The position numbers were made by a program, and so were the translations under genes. From positions 262,960 to 326,959 of the forward strand of contig QCWI01000002.1 in assembly GCA_003149635.1 (NCBI GenBank): 64,000 nucleotides of DNA. Direction: 5' to 3'. This document shows positions 15,275-24,909 of this stretch, one piece after another. The stretch's first letter is position 1, and each line of letters opens with the position of its first letter. The notes under the pieces are model-generated. The model made no database searches. It had not been told where the DNA came from and saw only the letters and a program-made list of their open reading frames with translations. Source of the stretch: Fluviicola sp. XM-24bin1 (lineage in GTDB: Bacteria > Bacteroidota > Bacteroidia > Flavobacteriales_D > Crocinitomicaceae).

Positions 15275-16601
15275 AATCCCAACGTCAAAAACGCAACGCG
15301 CCGCCAAAATGTTGAAGGTAGGAACCGGTGTTGGAGCAAACTACGTAAAGTATTGGGGCAAGAAATTGGTTTCTGACAAGGAAGCCGCGAAAGAGCAATT
15401 GGATGAAGCCAATGCAGCCGTCATTTATGATGGACTCAGCGAGATGAAAGGAAGTGCGTTGAAAGTTGCTCAGATGATGAGCATGGATCAAAGTATCCTG
15501 CCGAAAGCATTCGTGGAGAAGTTTTCATTGGCTCAATTCCAAGTTCCCCCTTTATCCGCTCCTTTGGCTCGAAAAGTGCTTACCAAAGAACTCGGGAAAT
15601 CGCCGGAAGAAATTTACGACTCGTTCGATTACGACAGTCGTTTTGCGGCGAGCATCGGTCAAGTGCATGAAGCTTGGAAAGACGATCAAAAACTAGCGGT
15701 GAAGTTGCAATATCCGGGTGTTGCGAAAAGTATTAGTAGCGACCTTCAAATAGTGAAACCGGTAGCGATGCGCATGTTCAATCTGAAAAGTGAGGACGTT
15801 GCCGAATACTTCGAAGAGGTAGAAAGCAAATTGCACGAGGAAACCGATTACACCTTGGAATTGCAGCAATTACAAGATGCTATTGATTCGTGTTCTGTAA
15901 TGCCAAATCTGACCTTTCCGAAACCGTTCAAAGAGATGTCGACAAAGACGGTTCTGACGATGGAATGGAAAGAGGGAAAACATTTGTCGGAATACGACGG
16001 AATGGAACCCACGCAGGAGCAACGCAATCAAATTGCACAAACGCTTTGGGATTTCTATCTGTTTCAGATTCATGAATTGCGTAAGGTACACGCAGATCCG
16101 CACCCCGGGAATTTCATGGTAAGTCCAGAGAATGAATTGATCGCTTTGGATTTTGGATGTGTGAAGGCACTTCCCGACGATTTTTACAATTCGTATTTCA
16201 AACTGACGCATCCAGAGAACATTTCCAATCGGGAAACATTCCTTGGTATTTTAAAGGAATTGGATGTCGTTACGGAAGGAGATACTCCTGAAGAACAAAA
16301 GTTACTAGCAGATACTTTCGAGCGTTTGCTTACGATCGTCAACAGACCGTTTCAATCGGAAAGGTTCGATTTTAGTTCTCCCGAATATTTCCATGAATTG
16401 ATGATGCTCGGAAACGAGTTAAAAGATCAGAAGGAATTGCGCAAGTTGTCTGGAAAACGAGGCTCACGCCATTTCTTGTATGTGAACCGAACTTTGTTTG
16501 GATTGTTGGGACTGATGAATGCGTTGAATGCAGGCCCGGTGGATGTTTATCATCATGAGAAGTATTTGACGAAGCGGGCGCTGAATGGAAGGCGAGCTTA
16601 G
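15258..16601 (+). CDS. AarF/UbiB-family ABC1 atypical kinase
   Basis: A 447-residue ABC1 (UbiB/ADCK) family protein, atypical kinases or ATPases linked to quinone and lipid metabolism. Seen in order: the family N-terminal motif LSEMKGSALKVAQMMSMD (the K-x-G-Q element appears as KVAQ, near residues 63-75); an A-rich nucleotide loop FAASIGQVHEAW; the catalytic-site Lys in LAVKLQYPG near 147; HADPHPGNFMV near 278; and metal-binding ALDFGCV near 296. No transmembrane tail is obvious. Translation is coupled to the TetR regulator. The substrate is unknown; the organism would need menaquinone rather than ubiquinone, so a COQ8-like role cannot be assumed. Confidence 0.9.
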   Translation: MKKLDKIPTSKTQRAAKMLKVGTGVGANYVKYWGKKLVSDKEAAKEQLDEANAAVIYDGLSEMKGSALKVAQMMSMDQSILPKAFVEKFSLAQFQVPPLSAPLARKVLTKELGKSPEEIYDSFDYDSRFAASIGQVHEAWKDDQKLAVKLQYPGVAKSISSDLQIVKPVAMRMFNLKSEDVAEYFEEVESKLHEETDYTLELQQLQDAIDSCSVMPNLTFPKPFKEMSTKTVLTMEWKEGKHLSEYDGMEPTQEQRNQIAQTLWDFYLFQIHELRKVHADPHPGNFMVSPENELIALDFGCVKALPDDFYNSYFKLTHPENISNRETFLGILKELDVVTEGDTPEEQKLLADTFERLLTIVNRPFQSERFDFSSPEYFHELMMLGNELKDQKELRKLSGKRGSRHFLYVNRTLFGLLGLMNALNAGPVDVYHHEKYLTKRALNGRRA

Positions 16602-16740
16602 TTGAATTTTGAGGAATTCCAGATGTACACCACGTTCGAATATCGGAACGATGCAATGTTGGTTCGTCGGAATATTCCAACTTAAAACATCAAATTTTTC
16701 TGGGATTTATCCCTCAGCTTCACTAACTTATAAAGTAGTC

Positions 16741-17895
16741 CTATAGCCCTAACTGCTTCTGCATCCCTTTCGCCAACGCATCTTTGTGCGTGTAAACGTA
16801 GATCGTTTTCATCTTGAAATAACTCTCCGATACAAACAAAAATCCTTCAGGATGATTCGTCGTTCCCCATGAGTTCTTCACTAGGAAATAGTTCGTTCCA
16901 TTCTGATCTTTGTACAATCCAACAATGTGCATCAAGTGATCGTCTTGAGTCGTTTTGTTTTCATACCCTTCTTGACGAAGTTCAGCCGTTACTTTCACTT
17001 CCTCGGATGGATTCAAAAACGCATTGTCCTTCTCTGCATCTAACAAATCTGCATCTTTCGGATTGATGGCCAAACCTCTGCCGTGACTGAAACCATCCTC
17101 AGAAACGTCGGCCGTCCATCCTACAGTGTATCCATTTTGCAATGCCGTAACCGTAGCGTTATACATCTCATCCAATGAAACATTATAAGCATATTGACGT
17201 GACCAGTTATCAGGAATCGCCAATTGGAAAGGGGCATTCATTTCCTGATGCGTAAATGAAGTAAGGGAAACATAGTTGTCCATATCCAATCCAAGGAATT
17301 CCGCAAAGCTCTTCGGCGTGTACTCTTTTCCTTCAAATTCAAAGGACGTCACATCTTGTCCCAAATAAGCATCCAAAATTCCAGAAATCGCATCTTTCCA
17401 AGCTGATGTCAATCCGTTGAATCCACGGCTGTTCATTTGTTGGATCACACCGCTCATAGCGCCTTTCAAAACCTTGTACATTTCGCTATGATTGTGCTTC
17501 TCCGTTCCGTAGTTCAATCCGTCATACGCCGATTGCGGAACAACTCCAAACTCTTTAATTACTGCCGGAATATCGTGGAATTCTCCTCCTTGTCCGAAGT
17601 TTGTTTTACCGTCAAGGCGCACGTACATCTCTGCCTTTTTCTCGTACGCCTTTCGAACGATGAACATCTCTGATAAGATGGTCTCTTTCTTACCCATGCG
17701 CAAAAGTTCCGACTCGAAAAATGACATTCCAGAGAAACTCCAGCAAGTACCCGAGTTCCCTTGACTCAATACAGGTGTAGCGTCCAAATGAACAATTTTC
17801 TCAAACTCGTAATTGCTTTCTTCAGCGTTCGTGACTTTGTCTTGTGCGAATATCGGAAGTGTAAGCAGCGATAGTAAAAGGCCTAAGTATTTCAT
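16741..17895 (-). CDS. Exported C1B cysteine peptidase (bleomycin hydrolase/PepC-like)
   Basis: The ATG at 17895 is preferred over an in-frame one at 17922 because it starts a signal peptide (MKYLGLLLSLLTLPIFAQ), so the enzyme is exported. The mature part carries the papain-like triad in the C1B arrangement: catalytic Cys in SQGNSGTCWSFSGMSFFESE (near residue 51), His in DDHLMHIVGLY (near 320) and Asn in VKNSWGTTNH (near 341). PGDWxR-like and HGRGLAINPKD elements fit the aminopeptidase C family. Bacteroidota secrete such C1B peptidases for peptide use; others are cytoplasmic. It is convergent with the ABC1 gene; the 139-bp gap has dyad-rich sequence but no clear T-run terminator. Confidence 0.88.
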   Translation of the reverse strand: MKYLGLLLSLLTLPIFAQDKVTNAEESNYEFEKIVHLDATPVLSQGNSGTCWSFSGMSFFESELLRMGKKETILSEMFIVRKAYEKKAEMYVRLDGKTNFGQGGEFHDIPAVIKEFGVVPQSAYDGLNYGTEKHNHSEMYKVLKGAMSGVIQQMNSRGFNGLTSAWKDAISGILDAYLGQDVTSFEFEGKEYTPKSFAEFLGLDMDNYVSLTSFTHQEMNAPFQLAIPDNWSRQYAYNVSLDEMYNATVTALQNGYTVGWTADVSEDGFSHGRGLAINPKDADLLDAEKDNAFLNPSEEVKVTAELRQEGYENKTTQDDHLMHIVGLYKDQNGTNYFLVKNSWGTTNHPEGFLFVSESYFKMKTIYVYTHKDALAKGMQKQLGL

Positions 17896-17984
17896 GGTGA
17901 GAATTTTGGCAAAGGTATGCAATTGTACCGTACACCAAGGATACTAAGGCAAGAATGTGATAAATGGGGGAATGATGGGGTTGA

Positions 17985-19256
17985 CTAGCGCAATCTCCAT
18001 CCAGACAAGCCCATCGCGTCAGCTTTAAGCTTGATCGTTTGGTACGACTCTTCTGAAATGGCACCTCCTGCAGATACACGGTGCAAACCTCCTTTCACGT
18101 CTACAATCATGGCGTCAAGACCATTCGCTTTCAATCTCGCAACGAGATTATCGGCATTGGTTTTGTCTCCGAAACATCCAACTACGTAATGCATGGTATT
18201 CGCATTGAAAGATTCATTCGATTCGTTGTTTGGAATTTCAACCGGATCTTCGACAACTTCTGTAGATGGATCTGCCTCTTTCTCAGGAACAGTAACCGCA
18301 ATGTAGGTATCCGATGCAAACTTGTACATGTACACCTTGTTTCCTTCAGACAATTCAGCAATTTCCTCGCTGAGGCTTGTTTCTTTCGTGTTCTCTGTAT
18401 GCTTTTCAGTCGTTTCCTTCTCTGGCTTATACGTAGCTTCCTGACGTTTATGGAAAGGATTGAAGTCGCTAAATGAAATCATTCCTGACTCCAAGACATC
18501 GGTTCTCGCCGGAATCCAAATTGAATAGAACGCAATTGGCAAAATACACGCAGCTGCAACATATCTCCAAGCACGATTTCTTGATTTCGGCGCTGCCACG
18601 TTTTCCTGCGGAACCACTTTCGTTTCCTTGGCGATTGGCTTCGCCTTCTGAATCGGAATGATCGGTGTAAAAACCTCTTTCTCTTCTACCGCGGAAAACT
18701 TCTCTTCAGCAACGACCTTTTGCACTGGTGCCGCTTCTTCCTTCGCAGGAATTACAGGAGCGATCTCCGTCTTTTCCTCCTTAACTGGAGTTACAGTTTC
18801 CTCAACCGAAATCTTATGTTCTACGATTCGAACGTCTTCTTCTGAAACGAAGTGCACTGATCCCAAACCGAAAGACTCCAACAACAAATTGGCGAATCGA
18901 TCTTGCTCGAAACAAATATTGCGCTCTTCATCGAAGAACAAATTCCCAACGCGTTCAATTTCAATACGACCGCCTTGTGTCAAGGTCACATTCCACTGTT
19001 CAACCAACGCGTCTAATTCCTTCGAAGCTTCGTCGAATGAAACGTTGTTCTCACGCGCAAATTCATTCACAAGCAACCCGTCGTTATTCAACAACTGACG
19101 ATTGAAAAGTATCGACTTTCCAGGAGGTAACATTGTTCCGCTCTTGTAATCAATGCGGGCAGAAATCCGCTGTGCGACAAACCCTCCAAAAGATGGAATG
19201 ATGACGCAATTGTGACGCAACAATAAATTACCAATAAGTTGTTCGACAGAAGTCAT
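17985..19256 (-). CDS. HU-CCDC81 and SPOR domain protein
   Basis: This 423-residue protein has the Bacteroidota-specific layout of two HU-like CCDC81 domains, a membrane helix and a SPOR domain. The first HU domain starts MTSVEQLIGNLLLRHNCVII with PSFGGFVAQ; the second begins near LLVNEFARENNVSFDEASKE and ends at GNLFFDEERN. A charged Glu/Lys/Pro/Val-rich linker follows. The membrane helix is WRYVAAACILPIAFYSIWIP near 232-252. The C-terminal SPOR domain (residues 355-423) reads HYVVGCFGDKTNADNLVARL to GLSGWRLR. SPOR domains bind denuded septal peptidoglycan, so a division or cell-wall role is likely, with the HU part in the cytoplasm. Confidence 0.92.
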   Translation of the reverse strand: MTSVEQLIGNLLLRHNCVIIPSFGGFVAQRISARIDYKSGTMLPPGKSILFNRQLLNNDGLLVNEFARENNVSFDEASKELDALVEQWNVTLTQGGRIEIERVGNLFFDEERNICFEQDRFANLLLESFGLGSVHFVSEEDVRIVEHKISVEETVTPVKEEKTEIAPVIPAKEEAAPVQKVVAEEKFSAVEEKEVFTPIIPIQKAKPIAKETKVVPQENVAAPKSRNRAWRYVAAACILPIAFYSIWIPARTDVLESGMISFSDFNPFHKRQEATYKPEKETTEKHTENTKETSLSEEIAELSEGNKVYMYKFASDTYIAVTVPEKEADPSTEVVEDPVEIPNNESNESFNANTMHYVVGCFGDKTNADNLVARLKANGLDAMIVDVKGGLHRVSAGGAISEESYQTIKLKADAMGLSGWRLR

Positions 19257-19313
19257 AGTACAAAGATACTGATTTTGTGCTTCTTGCCTTTATACGGCGG
19301 AATGCTCGTAATG

Positions 19314-21878
19314 TTACAGTTTTACGACCTTATGCATTTGTACGTTATCGAACTGCACAAAGTAGATGCCTGCACTCCATGCGCTTACGTCAATTTTTAG
19401 GGATTCGCCAATCAATTGATAGTGTCCCATATCTTGTCCGTTGGCATTTATGATTTTTATTTGGATTGTCTGTTCAGATGAAGAAGAGAACGTCAATTCG
19501 TCCTTGGCTGGGTTCGGGTGGATGCTTACTGGAATCACATTATTTTCGGTCAATCCAGCTACGGTATCATTCTTTAATACGCACGTGAAATCGTCAAAAG
19601 TAAAGCCCTCGAAATCGGCATTGTAATACGCATCCTGATTGTTGTTGCTTTCCGAATAAAAATGGAATCGAATGCGAACGGCGCTTTCCCCCAACAAAAA
19701 AGTATGGTTTTGATTATCAATAGCGATTTCTTCCATCACCCATTTATCTCCTGAATCTCCATCATAAAGTGGCGATCCATCCGGTTGGAAATCGTTGCTG
19801 ATTGAAGACTTTCCTGAATACGTGTTGTTTTCATCCGAAGCGCCAGCTTTCGTGTATTTACCGCAAAGTGGCGTCCAATTGAAGCCGTCGGTCGAAGCTT
19901 CCAACTGAACATAATCGAAACTGCGTTCCAAATCCCATTTGGCAAAAAATTGAATGCAGGCATCTGTTCCTTCGGATAAATCAAGCGGAGTGTTCAATTC
20001 GAGAGTTGATTCCAAATCATTCAAATATGGAGGCGTGTCCGTTAAAGTAATAGCCGTAGATCCCGAGTATGCAACGGAAGTTTGTACCCAACCGCTGGTC
20101 GCCGTCCAATTCGAAATTCCATCTACATCAGGGTTGTCCTGAATTACAACTGAAGGCTGGAAAATCTTCACCATCTCATATTGATAAAGAATACTGTCCG
20201 ATGCATAATCGTTGGTCAAGGTTACTTGATATCGAATTGTATCGTTCGGTTGAATAGACGGATCCAACGTATAATTGATGGAAATAGAACGCTGCTCTAA
20301 AACGGTCATTCCAGATTCCACTGCAGGCGACCCAACGGAAAGAATGTTGGTTGAAATTGGATCAATACTTACAATGAAATCGCTTGGAGTTTGCCCCAAA
20401 TTTTCTACTCCAAAGTTGAAAACACCAGAGGTTGAAGCGACATTCAAAGGAGTAAGATCGTGTAATCGTGCGTACTTGCCACTGAAATACGCTGCAAGAA
20501 AATTCATTCGCACTGCTCGCTTGGCAATCGGAACGAAAAGCGACGGCGAGGGCCAAAATCCCCCTTCACTCAAACTGCCGTTTTCTGGCGTCCAGGCTAA
20601 GGTGTGTTTCCCAGATCCAACTCCTGTTGGTGTTCCATTCGAACTAACTCCCACAGGCCCTCCAAGCATCCAATCGTTCATATTTCCACTATTCAGCGAA
20701 CTAATCGAGGTACTCGGCCCGTACGCATAGCGATTGTAATAACTCATGTCGTGGCTGTACTTTGCGTATTCATCCGGACGAGGGTTGGTAATAGTTGTTC
20801 CCGCGTACCCATGCAACATCGCATTTTTATAGGAGTGATGATTGAGTGCCAATTTGAAATCGTGCAGGAGAAATAAGTCACGCATGATTTGCGTTTCGTT
20901 CTCTGAAAATGGCCCAGTCCCGAGGTACGTTTGCGAGCAATTGTTGGAAGATGCGCCTCCATTTCCCCAATAGTAAGCCGAATTACGATTCAAATCGACG
21001 CCGTCATCGAAAGTGCTACAGCCACCGAAAGTATTTCTATTCTTGCGTTGCATTCCTCCTCCGTCGGGACTTTGCTGCTCGTTGTACACGAACCCATCTG
21101 GATTGTACACCGGAATGAAATACAAGGCTTGATTGTTCAGCAAACTTTCAATGGAGGGATCTTCATCGTAGTTTTCGAGCAGATACCACATGAAATACAA
21201 AAGCTGCATGATAGAACTGGCCTCTCGGGAATGAATCAAGGATTGATACAAGGTTTCTGGTTCGTTGGCTTCATCCACATCGGGATTGTCGGAAATGCGA
21301 ACGTAATACATCGTTCTTCCTTCAAGTGTCGTTTGGTTCGTAGGCGACGCGTCCAATTTGGATGAAATCAAATGCGGGTACAATGCCTTCATACTGTCCA
21401 GCTCTTGAAGTACTTGAGCATAAGTCAAACATCCACCAAATGAGTTCGGTGAGTTGTTCGGATTCAAATGAAAATTTTGAGGAACTTCCCAATCGATTTC
21501 TTCGCATCCATCGTATTGCCCTACACTTTTTGCGGCGTTCTTTTCTTTCTTCTGCGCCGTTGCTTTCATTTGCTCCAATTCCTCACGCACAGCAGGTAAT
21601 TCTTTCGCAGCGCGATTCGCATACTGCGCCGTGACATCCTCCACAAGAACCGAATATTTGATTCCTGCTTGCGCAAGTTGTTCCAAAGTGTATGTATTCA
21701 ACTCTAGGAGCAAACTATCATTGCGATACACGGCACCGCACTCCAAATCAACGCCGATGTTGTCAAGAATAGGAATTACTTCGACAGGATGTCCAACAGC
21801 AACACGCTTGTAAACCGGTGCTTGAGACCAGGAAACGGTAGCGTAAAAAATCAAAAAGAAGGCAAGAAGGCAACGCAT
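19314..21878 (-). CDS. M14 zinc carboxypeptidase with T9SS type A signal
   Basis: An 854-residue secreted metallopeptidase. A signal peptide (MRCLLAFFLIFYATVSWSQ) precedes a prodomain and the M14 catalytic domain. The zinc ligands His and Glu are in LIHSREASSIMQLLYFMWYL (near residue 218). The substrate-binding NPDGFVYNE and the DGVDLNRN motif with substrate Arg follow. The third zinc His is in KLALNHHSYKN, and the catalytic Glu in AWTPENGSLSEGG (near 429). A CARDB-like domain, a large beta-sandwich resembling a MAM/laminin-G fold (CIQFFAKWDLERSFDYVQLE) and a type A sorting domain (IHPNPAKDELTF to AGIYFVQF) complete it. It should be released or surface-bound, trimming peptides. All active-site residues are present. 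Confidence 0.93.
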   Translation of the reverse strand: MRCLLAFFLIFYATVSWSQAPVYKRVAVGHPVEVIPILDNIGVDLECGAVYRNDSLLLELNTYTLEQLAQAGIKYSVLVEDVTAQYANRAAKELPAVREELEQMKATAQKKEKNAAKSVGQYDGCEEIDWEVPQNFHLNPNNSPNSFGGCLTYAQVLQELDSMKALYPHLISSKLDASPTNQTTLEGRTMYYVRISDNPDVDEANEPETLYQSLIHSREASSIMQLLYFMWYLLENYDEDPSIESLLNNQALYFIPVYNPDGFVYNEQQSPDGGGMQRKNRNTFGGCSTFDDGVDLNRNSAYYWGNGGASSNNCSQTYLGTGPFSENETQIMRDLFLLHDFKLALNHHSYKNAMLHGYAGTTITNPRPDEYAKYSHDMSYYNRYAYGPSTSISSLNSGNMNDWMLGGPVGVSSNGTPTGVGSGKHTLAWTPENGSLSEGGFWPSPSLFVPIAKRAVRMNFLAAYFSGKYARLHDLTPLNVASTSGVFNFGVENLGQTPSDFIVSIDPISTNILSVGSPAVESGMTVLEQRSISINYTLDPSIQPNDTIRYQVTLTNDYASDSILYQYEMVKIFQPSVVIQDNPDVDGISNWTATSGWVQTSVAYSGSTAITLTDTPPYLNDLESTLELNTPLDLSEGTDACIQFFAKWDLERSFDYVQLEASTDGFNWTPLCGKYTKAGASDENNTYSGKSSISNDFQPDGSPLYDGDSGDKWVMEEIAIDNQNHTFLLGESAVRIRFHFYSESNNNQDAYYNADFEGFTFDDFTCVLKNDTVAGLTENNVIPVSIHPNPAKDELTFSSSSEQTIQIKIINANGQDMGHYQLIGESLKIDVSAWSAGIYFVQFDNVQMHKVVKL

Positions 21879-21937
21879 AACTTGAAATTAAAGATAAAAT
21901 GGTCGCCTTCCTAACAAATCGTATCGAACATGCCTCC

Positions 21938-23431
21938 CTACGAAACCGGTTTGTCTTTATCGTGCTCCACTGAGTAGGAGAACTCCAAGATCTTTTCCTC
22001 TCCCGGTTTCATCTCAATTTCCCAAGTCAAACGACCTGTTTCTTTGTTGAGTTTGGCTCCCCCGCCATCTTCTAATTTGATGGTGATTTCCTCGTTGTTC
22101 GTGATTGGAATTTGATCCTCCACATTCATATTGATGGACGCTCGTGAAGTATTCTTGATCACAATCTGGAACGTGTAAGTTTTCACGATGTTTTTAGAAA
22201 GCAATCCCTTCTTTTGCTCTTCGTTGGTCTTCTTTCTTTTGGAGATAATCCCCTCATCTTTACCCAGCGTGATTTCCATTGTATCCGCCAAAATATGAGG
22301 ATCCAAATAGGTATTCCCAACAATGGTTTGCTTGAAGTAGATATTGGCTTCGCCCGGCAACAAACTCAAGTTTTCCCAATCACCGATCTTCGCCAATAGG
22401 AACGCATTTTTGTTTACACGTGGCAACATATAGTGCAAGAATTCCGCCTCCATTTTTTCACTGGTAACGACCATCAATTTGTGCGTACCATCCGCTTTGA
22501 TTGTATATGAAAGTTTGACGCTGAATTCGACACTCGAGAAATTCTGACTTACCTCCGCCATGCTTTGAATGGAAATCAATTGCTGATCAAACGTAATCTC
22601 TTCTTCGTTCTTGAGCACCTCCAAACTGAGTTCCTTTTTCGCGGATTCCGCCTCTTCCTGCGAATAGAAATTCTGTGTGGCCTGAACCGATACTTTCTCA
22701 GCGGCTCCAGTTCTTGGATTGATTCGCGGTTTGTTGATGGTGTAATCCAAGCGCCAAATCCCAATCGTTGGTTTCTTCGCAAATACGTTTTGGTTGTAGG
22801 TAGACAAAGTCAAGTTCACCTTATCCCAATCTTCTCCCGTGCTTTGATATACATGCGCTTTGTAGGTGATCGTCACGGGATCGGTGGTGTTTTGTGCACG
22901 CAAATCGTACGCTGGAATCCAGCCTGCATTTGCAACCAGATAATTCACTCCAATTTTCCCGTAGGTGGATACATCTGAATACGTTGTGACCAAAATATGA
23001 TGTCGTGTTCTAGCAGGACGCGCAGGCTGACCTGTGTTCCTCGCGTAGTTCTGCAATTCGTTGAGTCGTGTTCGAAATTTATTTTCGCGTGCAATGAGTA
23101 AATGCTGGCGTTTCTTCCACACGTGAATCAGTTCGTTGATTTCGTCTAGCTTTTCTCGGTAGAAGGCCACCACTTCTTTGAATTCGGGAAGCGTGTCGCT
23201 GATTCCACCAGACTTAATTAACTGATTTTCGGTAATTATACGCTTCTCCTCGTTCAAGTTGTGCAGCTTGGCCGCAATGCGTTCTTTCTCGAAACTAATG
23301 AAGAGAATGGAATCGTTCAGCCAGCTGATTTCCTTTTGCACTTTCTCTGGAACCACCGTCGGTTCGACAGCAGATGGAGGCACATATTCCGTTTGATATT
23401 GCACGTCCAAAATCAGGAAGTTTCCGTATAT
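21938..23431 (-). pseudogene. 5'-truncated DUF4139 (mucoidy inhibitor MuiA-like) gene
   Basis: The frame encodes the central coiled-coil (WLNDSILFISFEKERIAAKL to NELIHVWKKRQHLL), the conserved YGKIGVNYLVANAGWIPAYD start of the DUF4139 domain, DLRAQNTTDPVTITYKAHVY and the final beta strands to a natural C-terminus. Homologues carry roughly 60-90 additional N-terminal residues: a signal peptide and a beta domain ending in a strand like xxLSVxxxxxY. Here the homologous strand IYGNFLILDVQYQTEYV begins at 23431 straight after an in-frame TAA (23432-23434), with no ATG, only a TTG at 23410. Beyond it lies an unrelated divergent gene. I read this as a deletion of the 5' end. Translation from the TTG would give 490 residues without an export signal. 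Confidence 0.75.
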
Positions 23432-23440
23432 TTAATGAAC

Positions 23441-23448
23441 TAATTTTG
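23441..23448 (+). promoter_or_regulatory. Candidate -7 box TAATTTTG for the 23465 gene
   Basis: TAATTTTG matches TAnnTTTG and lies 16 bp before the ATG. A partial TTTC at 23421-23424 is the best -33 candidate, with a spacer shorter than usual. Confidence 0.4.
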
Positions 23449-23464
23449 AACCAAAACAAACGTT

Positions 23465-24127
23465 ATGAAGCAATTAATGATCACTGCGCTTTTCTCATTC
23501 TTCTTGCTGTCGGCAAATGCACAGACTGGTGTTGTGTATACTTTCACCTTTCGAATCGATGATGAATTAACCACACAGTTGAAAGTTCAGAGCAAAGAGC
23601 ATAAGATTCTTAACATATCAACTGTTGAGGATATGCCCAAGGAATTATCCGATACAATTCTCTTGATTACAGAACAAATGTTAGGGGCGTCACTTGGGTC
23701 TGAATTGATCAGTATGGTGCCGGAGGAAAAAATGGTCATGGCTGCGTTGCCAGAACATTTGATGTATTTACCAGCCAATCGATTTAAAAAGGCTGTAGAG
23801 ACATATGATTCACTTGATTTATTTGTGAATATTGACTGTCATATTGCCGCTTCAGGAGGTGTGAAGGTTACTTTAGGGAACAATTCTCGTTCAAAGGTAA
23901 AGCCCAAGTTGAGACTGATTATCAAAACATTTGATAAGTCAAAAACACTGCTAGAGAAAAAGGAGGTGACACTAAAGGACTTCGAAAAATTACGTTCGCG
24001 CACATTTGAGAAGACGTACGGTATATCTTCTTTAAATACCAATGAAGTGACGGAATCAGAGACTTTAAATGCGAATGATGTGCTGAGAATGTATGTAATG
24101 GGGCTAGAAGAGCTCTTGCTGCAGTAG
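23465..24127 (+). CDS. Secreted hypothetical protein
   Basis: A 220-residue protein with a clear signal peptide (MKQLMITALFSFFLLSANAQ). The mature sequence is rich in Lys, Leu and Glu, with an alternating helical region (ILLITEQMLGASLGSELISM) and a beta-rich second half (LDLFVNIDCHIAASGGVKVT, PKLRLIIKTFDKSKTLLEKK). I recognise no family and see no T9SS signal or lipobox, so it is probably periplasmic. It sits head to head with the broken DUF4139 gene, whose missing 5' end would have occupied this side, so this region may be a rearrangement junction. Confidence 0.7.
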   Translation: MKQLMITALFSFFLLSANAQTGVVYTFTFRIDDELTTQLKVQSKEHKILNISTVEDMPKELSDTILLITEQMLGASLGSELISMVPEEKMVMAALPEHLMYLPANRFKKAVETYDSLDLFVNIDCHIAASGGVKVTLGNNSRSKVKPKLRLIIKTFDKSKTLLEKKEVTLKDFEKLRSRTFEKTYGISSLNTNEVTESETLNANDVLRMYVMGLEELLLQ

Positions 24128-24229
24128 GGATAATTTCATTTTACAGATTTTGCCGTCCGTACAATTGGGGGTTGGGTTGGTTCATTTTGGAAGAAAAATG
24201 GAAAGAGAAAAGAGGAAAGACGGGGAATG

Positions 24230-24292
24230 ATGAATTATGAGTTATGAATTATTAAATGGGGATCGGCTTCCCGAACGCTGAGGCTCTCGAAG
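24230..24292. repeat. Heptad repeat and shared 15-mer
   Basis: The gap 24128-24328 has ATGAATT, ATGAGTT, ATGAATT at 24230-24250, the reverse complement of the heptads at 10020-10054. It also has CTGAGGCTCTCGAAG at 24278-24292, identical to 6379-6393. Both point to a dispersed intergenic repeat family rather than coding sequence. Confidence 0.55.
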
Positions 24293-24328
24293 TGGAGGGG
24301 GAGTATAGGATAGTTTTAAATTAGATAA

Positions 24329-24892
24329 GACTCTTGGTTAAAGTACTTCAACGAAAAATACTAACTTCATGAAAGACTATATGCTGCAGACTTCAAATCA
24401 TTAAATGATCCTATGGAGGGACGCTTTCGATATACGAAAGGGAGATATAGTAAAGACCAAATTCGCGAGATTATTCTTGAAAAGGCTGAATACAAAATAC
24501 TTTCACTCAGCGAGGTTTGGAATAACTATCTCTTGTGGTCTTATTACGCTGATGGGCACAGTGGATTCGTCGTTGGAGTTCAGATTAAATCGAATAGTAA
24601 CATAAAGGTTAGAAGGATTAAATACGTAGACGATTTTCACTTAGAAGAAGTCAATCCAGAATCTGTTTTTTCGATGAAACACAATTCATGGAAGCATGAA
24701 GAAGAATTCAGGGTACTACAATATAACTACGCTGAGGTAAACCAATTTGTTGATGTCAAAATAAAAGAATTGATAATTGGAAAAAATGCTAATCGAGATA
24801 ACGAGACAAAAGTCAATTTATTAAAATCTCTAGTTTCCAAAATAATGCCGGAGGTAGAAATTCGTGAATTGAGCAATGCTGAAATAAAGTAA
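24329..24892 (+). pseudogene. DUF2971-family gene with decayed 5' end
   Basis: The open part from ATG 24413 (159 residues) matches DUF2971: LSEVWNNYLLWSYYADGHSG with FVVGVQ (family: LMWSHYADxHxGFCIGF), IKYVDD, the HNSWKHEEEFRVLQY block (family: WxYExEWR) and IKELIIGK. The conserved family opening is also readable upstream in the same frame: LKYFNEKY, then an in-frame TAA at 24362-24364, then LHERLYAADFKSLNDP leading into the ATG of MEGRF. Another TAA is at 24326-24328. So the motif for the first strand and the LNDPxEG hallmark lie outside any intact ORF. It is either a pseudogene or translated as a shortened product. DUF2971 function is unknown; some members sit in defence islands. Confidence 0.65.
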
Positions 24893-24909
24893 TGGATAGA
24901 CTGAGACCC

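Noticed and set aside
23465..24127. Missing N-terminal half of the DUF4139 protein
   Set aside because: This gene is on the opposite strand with its own signal peptide and no similarity to the missing domain.
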